From assembly GCF_900129545.1 (NCBI RefSeq), contig NZ_FQWB01000001.1, positions 744,001 to 808,000 on the forward strand: 64,000 bases of DNA. Reading direction: 5' to 3'. The DNA comes from Flavobacterium fluvii (GTDB taxonomy: Bacteria; Bacteroidota; Bacteroidia; Flavobacteriales; Flavobacteriaceae). The notes under the pieces were generated by a model, which ran no database searches, was not told the origin of the DNA, and saw only the letters and a program-made list of their open reading frames with translations. How positions within the stretch are numbered: the first letter of the stretch is position 1; each line of letters begins with the position of its first letter. The position numbers were made by a program, and so were the translations under genes. Positions 61,446-64,000 of this stretch are shown piece by piece.

Positions 61446-62807
61446 TTAGCCAAACAACTCGCTCGCCACGTCTTCAATTTTCGCCACCAATCGGATTTTG
61501 ATTAGGGTGTTTTTCAAGGCGATTTTATTGTATTTGGATACAAAAATAGTCGAAAATCCTAATTTCTCCGCTTCCTGGATGCGTTGATCCACACGATTCA
61601 CGGGGCGAATTTCGCCCGACAAACCAACTTCGCCTGCAAAGCAAAAATCCTTGTTTACCGGAATATCTTCATTTGAGGATAAAATGGCGGCAACAACTGC
61701 CAAATCTATTGCGGGATCATCTACAGAAATTCCGCCTGTCACGTTCAGGAAAACGTCTTTGGCTCCCAAACGAAAACCGGCACGTTTTTCTAAAACTGCC
61801 AAAATCATGTTCAGTCTTTTGGCGTTGTAACCCGTCGTGCTGCGTTGTGGTGTTCCATAAACTGCCGTGCTGACCAAGGATTGAATTTCAATCATCAACG
61901 GACGCATTCCTTCGAGTGTCGTGGCGATGGCAGTTCCTGATAATTCTTCGTCTTTGTGTGAAATCAATATCTCCGAAGGATTGGAAACTTCACGTAAACC
62001 ATTGCCCAACATTTCATAAATTCCGATTTCGGCAGTGGAACCAAAACGGTTTTTTAGCGAACGCAAAATGCGGTACACGTGATTTCTGTCGCCTTCAAAT
62101 TGCAACACGGTATCGACCATATGTTCCAAAATTTTGGGACCGGCAATGTTTCCGTCTTTGGTAATATGACCAATCAGAATCACGGGAATATTGGTTTCTT
62201 TGGCAAATTTTATCAGTTCTGCGGTAGTTTCCCGAATTTGGGAAATACTTCCCGGAGTCGATTCGATATAATCGGTATGAAGCGTTTGAATGGAATCGAT
62301 AATCACGATTTCAGGTTCGATGGCTTCAATTTGTTTGAAGATGTTTTGGGTTTTGGTTTCGGTAAGAATGTAGCAATTATCGCCGTTTGGCGTGATTCTT
62401 TCTGCACGCATTTTTATTTGTTTTTGGCTTTCTTCACCCGAAACATATAAAGTTTTATAAGGTAATTTTAAAGAAATTTGGAGTAAAAGCGTGCTTTTTC
62501 CGATGCCGGGTTCACCGCCCAAAAGGATTAAGGAACCGGGAACAATTCCGCCTCCCAGCACCCGATTGAGTTCGCCGTCCGTGGTGTCCATTCGGATTTC
62601 CTGGGCAGAATCAATTTCGTTGATTCGCAAGGGTTTTGGTGCTTTGGAATTGGAAACCGATTCGCTTTTCCAAGCTGATTTTTCTTCTTTCTGTATGATT
62701 TCCTCGGCTATGGTATTCCACTCTTTACAAGAATTGCACTGTCCTTGCCATTTCGAATATTGGGCACCGCAATTTTGGCAAAAAAAGGAAGTTTTTACTT
62801 TGGACAT
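61446..62807 (-). CDS. radA: DNA repair protein RadA
   Basis: A 453-residue RecA-like protein. N-terminal zinc finger with Cys10, Cys13, Cys24, Cys27; Walker A GGEPGIGKST; RadA-specific KNRFG; C-terminal Lon-like domain with GISVDDPAIDLAVVAAILSS. It promotes branch migration in recombination repair. The start overlaps the esterase gene's stop by 1 bp. Confidence 0.96.
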   Translation of the reverse strand: MSKVKTSFFCQNCGAQYSKWQGQCNSCKEWNTIAEEIIQKEEKSAWKSESVSNSKAPKPLRINEIDSAQEIRMDTTDGELNRVLGGGIVPGSLILLGGEPGIGKSTLLLQISLKLPYKTLYVSGEESQKQIKMRAERITPNGDNCYILTETKTQNIFKQIEAIEPEIVIIDSIQTLHTDYIESTPGSISQIRETTAELIKFAKETNIPVILIGHITKDGNIAGPKILEHMVDTVLQFEGDRNHVYRILRSLKNRFGSTAEIGIYEMLGNGLREVSNPSEILISHKDEELSGTAIATTLEGMRPLMIEIQSLVSTAVYGTPQRSTTGYNAKRLNMILAVLEKRAGFRLGAKDVFLNVTGGISVDDPAIDLAVVAAILSSNEDIPVNKDFCFAGEVGLSGEIRPVNRVDQRIQEAEKLGFSTIFVSKYNKIALKNTLIKIRLVAKIEDVASELFG

Positions 62808-63958
62808 TATTTCTTTTTTGGTGTTAGACTTTGCATTTCATCAAATTTCTCAAGCATAAGGTCTTTGGTCAAGTCTCCTATTTCGTTTAATTGGGCTGCT
62901 TTTTGATAGGCTTTTGCCGCTTTTTTGGTATCGCCCAGTTTTTCATACATTAAAGCCAATTCATAATCGGCAAGTATGGATTTTGGATAATTTTTCCTTG
63001 CAATTTGGGATAAATCGTCTAATTCTTGGTAAGCTTTGTTTTTTAAAATAGCCGCTTCAATGGCTTTAAAATCGGTTGACCGAATTGGAACTTTGAATCC
63101 CAAGGTTTTTTCAATTCCATCATATTTATCAGTCAAATATTTTACATATCCATTTTGGAGTACCGCGATTTTTTCGGTATACTCTGCCATTGAAATGGGT
63201 TTGTAACAGTCGAAAAATTGGTACAAGGCATTTGGTATTGAATAGAGAACCGAGGAGTAATGGGATGCGCCTTTAAACTCTTCGTATTTGTAATTAAGCA
63301 TCGGATTGACAACTTGTTTTATGTTGGTGTCCAAGGTTTTTATGCCTTCCTTGACGTCTTTTAAATCGCCTTCTCCCGAAGATTGGTAATAAAAAACGGG
63401 TTGTTTCAATTTTGCCAATTTTTCCGGGATTCGGACTTCCATTTCTGGTGCGAGTTCTGGACTTAGAGAGATGTAGGCATTAAAAACTGGGTTTTCCTTG
63501 TAGAGGTAAAAGTTTAAATAGCCTGCCGTGATGTCGTGTCCTGCAATAATTCGAAACGGGGCTACATGGTATTTTTTTTCAATGTAAGGCAACAATTCTC
63601 CGCCAATGAATTCGAAAAAACTGGCTCCTTTTTTAGAAGGAACACCATTTAAATCATCATAAGTACTGTCGTCTGTTCGTTCGTCATTTTTGTTTTGGCT
63701 GATGCCGACGATGATGGTCTCGGGTAAATCATCCCAATAAGCACCATAGTTTAAGGCTCCAAAAAAGGGGTCGAACAAGTAATCTCCATCGAGCAAAATG
63801 AGTATGGGATATTGTTTGTTTGGATTTTTTTCATAGGAAGCAGGCAATCCAATGGTGATTTCGCGACTTTCGCCCAACTTGGTTGAAACAAAGGTTTCCG
63901 TAGTTTTTTGTGAAAAAACAGTTGCGGAAAAAAACAGCAATAGTAGTAGGTGTTTCAT
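62807..63958 (-). CDS. Secreted esterase-family alpha/beta hydrolase with TPR tail
   Basis: A 383-residue protein (ATG at 63958, signal peptide about 1-16, ending TVFSQ). The putative esterase domain (PF00756-like, about 20-265) has YPILILLDGDYLFDP, DLPETIIVGISQ and RIIAGHDITAGYLNFYLY at the nucleophile elbow, where AGHDITAG has Asp at the position usually Ser (GHSxGG). KGASHYSSVLY supplies a histidine. Two TPR-like units end it (about 325-370). The Asp-for-Ser change suggests loss or change of catalysis. Coupled to radA. Confidence 0.85.
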   Translation of the reverse strand: MKHLLLLLFFSATVFSQKTTETFVSTKLGESREITIGLPASYEKNPNKQYPILILLDGDYLFDPFFGALNYGAYWDDLPETIIVGISQNKNDERTDDSTYDDLNGVPSKKGASFFEFIGGELLPYIEKKYHVAPFRIIAGHDITAGYLNFYLYKENPVFNAYISLSPELAPEMEVRIPEKLAKLKQPVFYYQSSGEGDLKDVKEGIKTLDTNIKQVVNPMLNYKYEEFKGASHYSSVLYSIPNALYQFFDCYKPISMAEYTEKIAVLQNGYVKYLTDKYDGIEKTLGFKVPIRSTDFKAIEAAILKNKAYQELDDLSQIARKNYPKSILADYELALMYEKLGDTKKAAKAYQKAAQLNEIGDLTKDLMLEKFDEMQSLTPKKK

Positions 63959-64000
63959 GTTTTCGAGATTAAAATTCACCCGACTTTTCGGGATTAAATA

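Noticed and set aside
1-64000. tRNA, rRNA or other structural RNA genes
   Set aside because: No cloverleaf with the TTCGANNC arm, rRNA signature or known RNA family was recognised in any gap by eye.

Overview
The window comes from a low-GC member of the Bacteroidota, almost certainly Flavobacteriaceae and most like Flavobacterium. The evidence is Bacteroidota-type -7 boxes (TAnnTTTG), a TonB-dependent receptor with an N-terminal CarboxypepD_reg-like domain, a type IX secretion (T9SS) sorting domain, an OlsF-type bifunctional aminolipid acyltransferase, two bacillithiol-linked proteins, and many intergenic palindromic repeats. It is ordinary chromosome: no rRNA, tRNA, CRISPR array, transposase or phage gene was seen.

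Layout. 1-4.1 kb: end of an arabinan/arabinoxylan utilisation locus (two GH43 enzymes, one GH51 arabinofuranosidase). 4.2-5.2 kb: bacilliredoxin and a periplasmic thioredoxin-like protein. 5.4-13.5 kb: a metal-ion island. A TonB receptor is divergent from an operon of an Nramp transporter fused to a universal-stress domain, an SGNH hydrolase and a DtxR-type regulator. Convergent to that operon lies feoA-feoB plus a 41-codon FeoB-associated Cys-rich protein. TTTAGATT-type sites lie at both promoter regions. 13.6-28 kb: SCO protein, M13, S9 and M28 peptidases, an EamA exporter, an SDR protein, an L,D-transpeptidase, a bacillithiol transferase-like DinB protein and a GNAT-nitrilase fusion. The S9 peptidase appears frameshifted at its signal peptide. 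28-36 kb: ssb, ferritin, OmpA, an orphan secreted protein, a HAD hydrolase with a decayed duplicate of its own 3' end nearby, and metG. 36-47 kb: serS, rsmA, mgtE, proC, a 2-hydroxyacid dehydrogenase, TPR and small membrane proteins. 47-64 kb: OlsF-like acyltransferase, exonuclease III, OmpA-type lipoprotein, aldo/keto reductase, a DUF4139 protein with TonB-plug-like peptides, a vWA lipoprotein, a TPR-LytS/LytTR pair, a T9SS-sorted sugar dehydrogenase, a GT51 transglycosylase, radA and an esterase.

The less expected signals are: (i) intergenic inverted repeats with unrelated 24-bp arms but the same 11-nt loop and the same outer ends; (ii) the HAD remnant; (iii) the S9 signal-peptide frameshift; (iv) the candidate shared metalloregulator site across the Nramp/TonB/Feo island; and (v) TonB-plug-like peptides inside a DUF4139 protein. 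I found no convincing new multi-gene system; the repeat family and the metal island are the best candidates for follow-up.

Starts were moved from the longest open frame where a signal peptide, alignment-style N terminus or neighbouring gene argued for it. All family assignments come from reading motifs, not from database searches.
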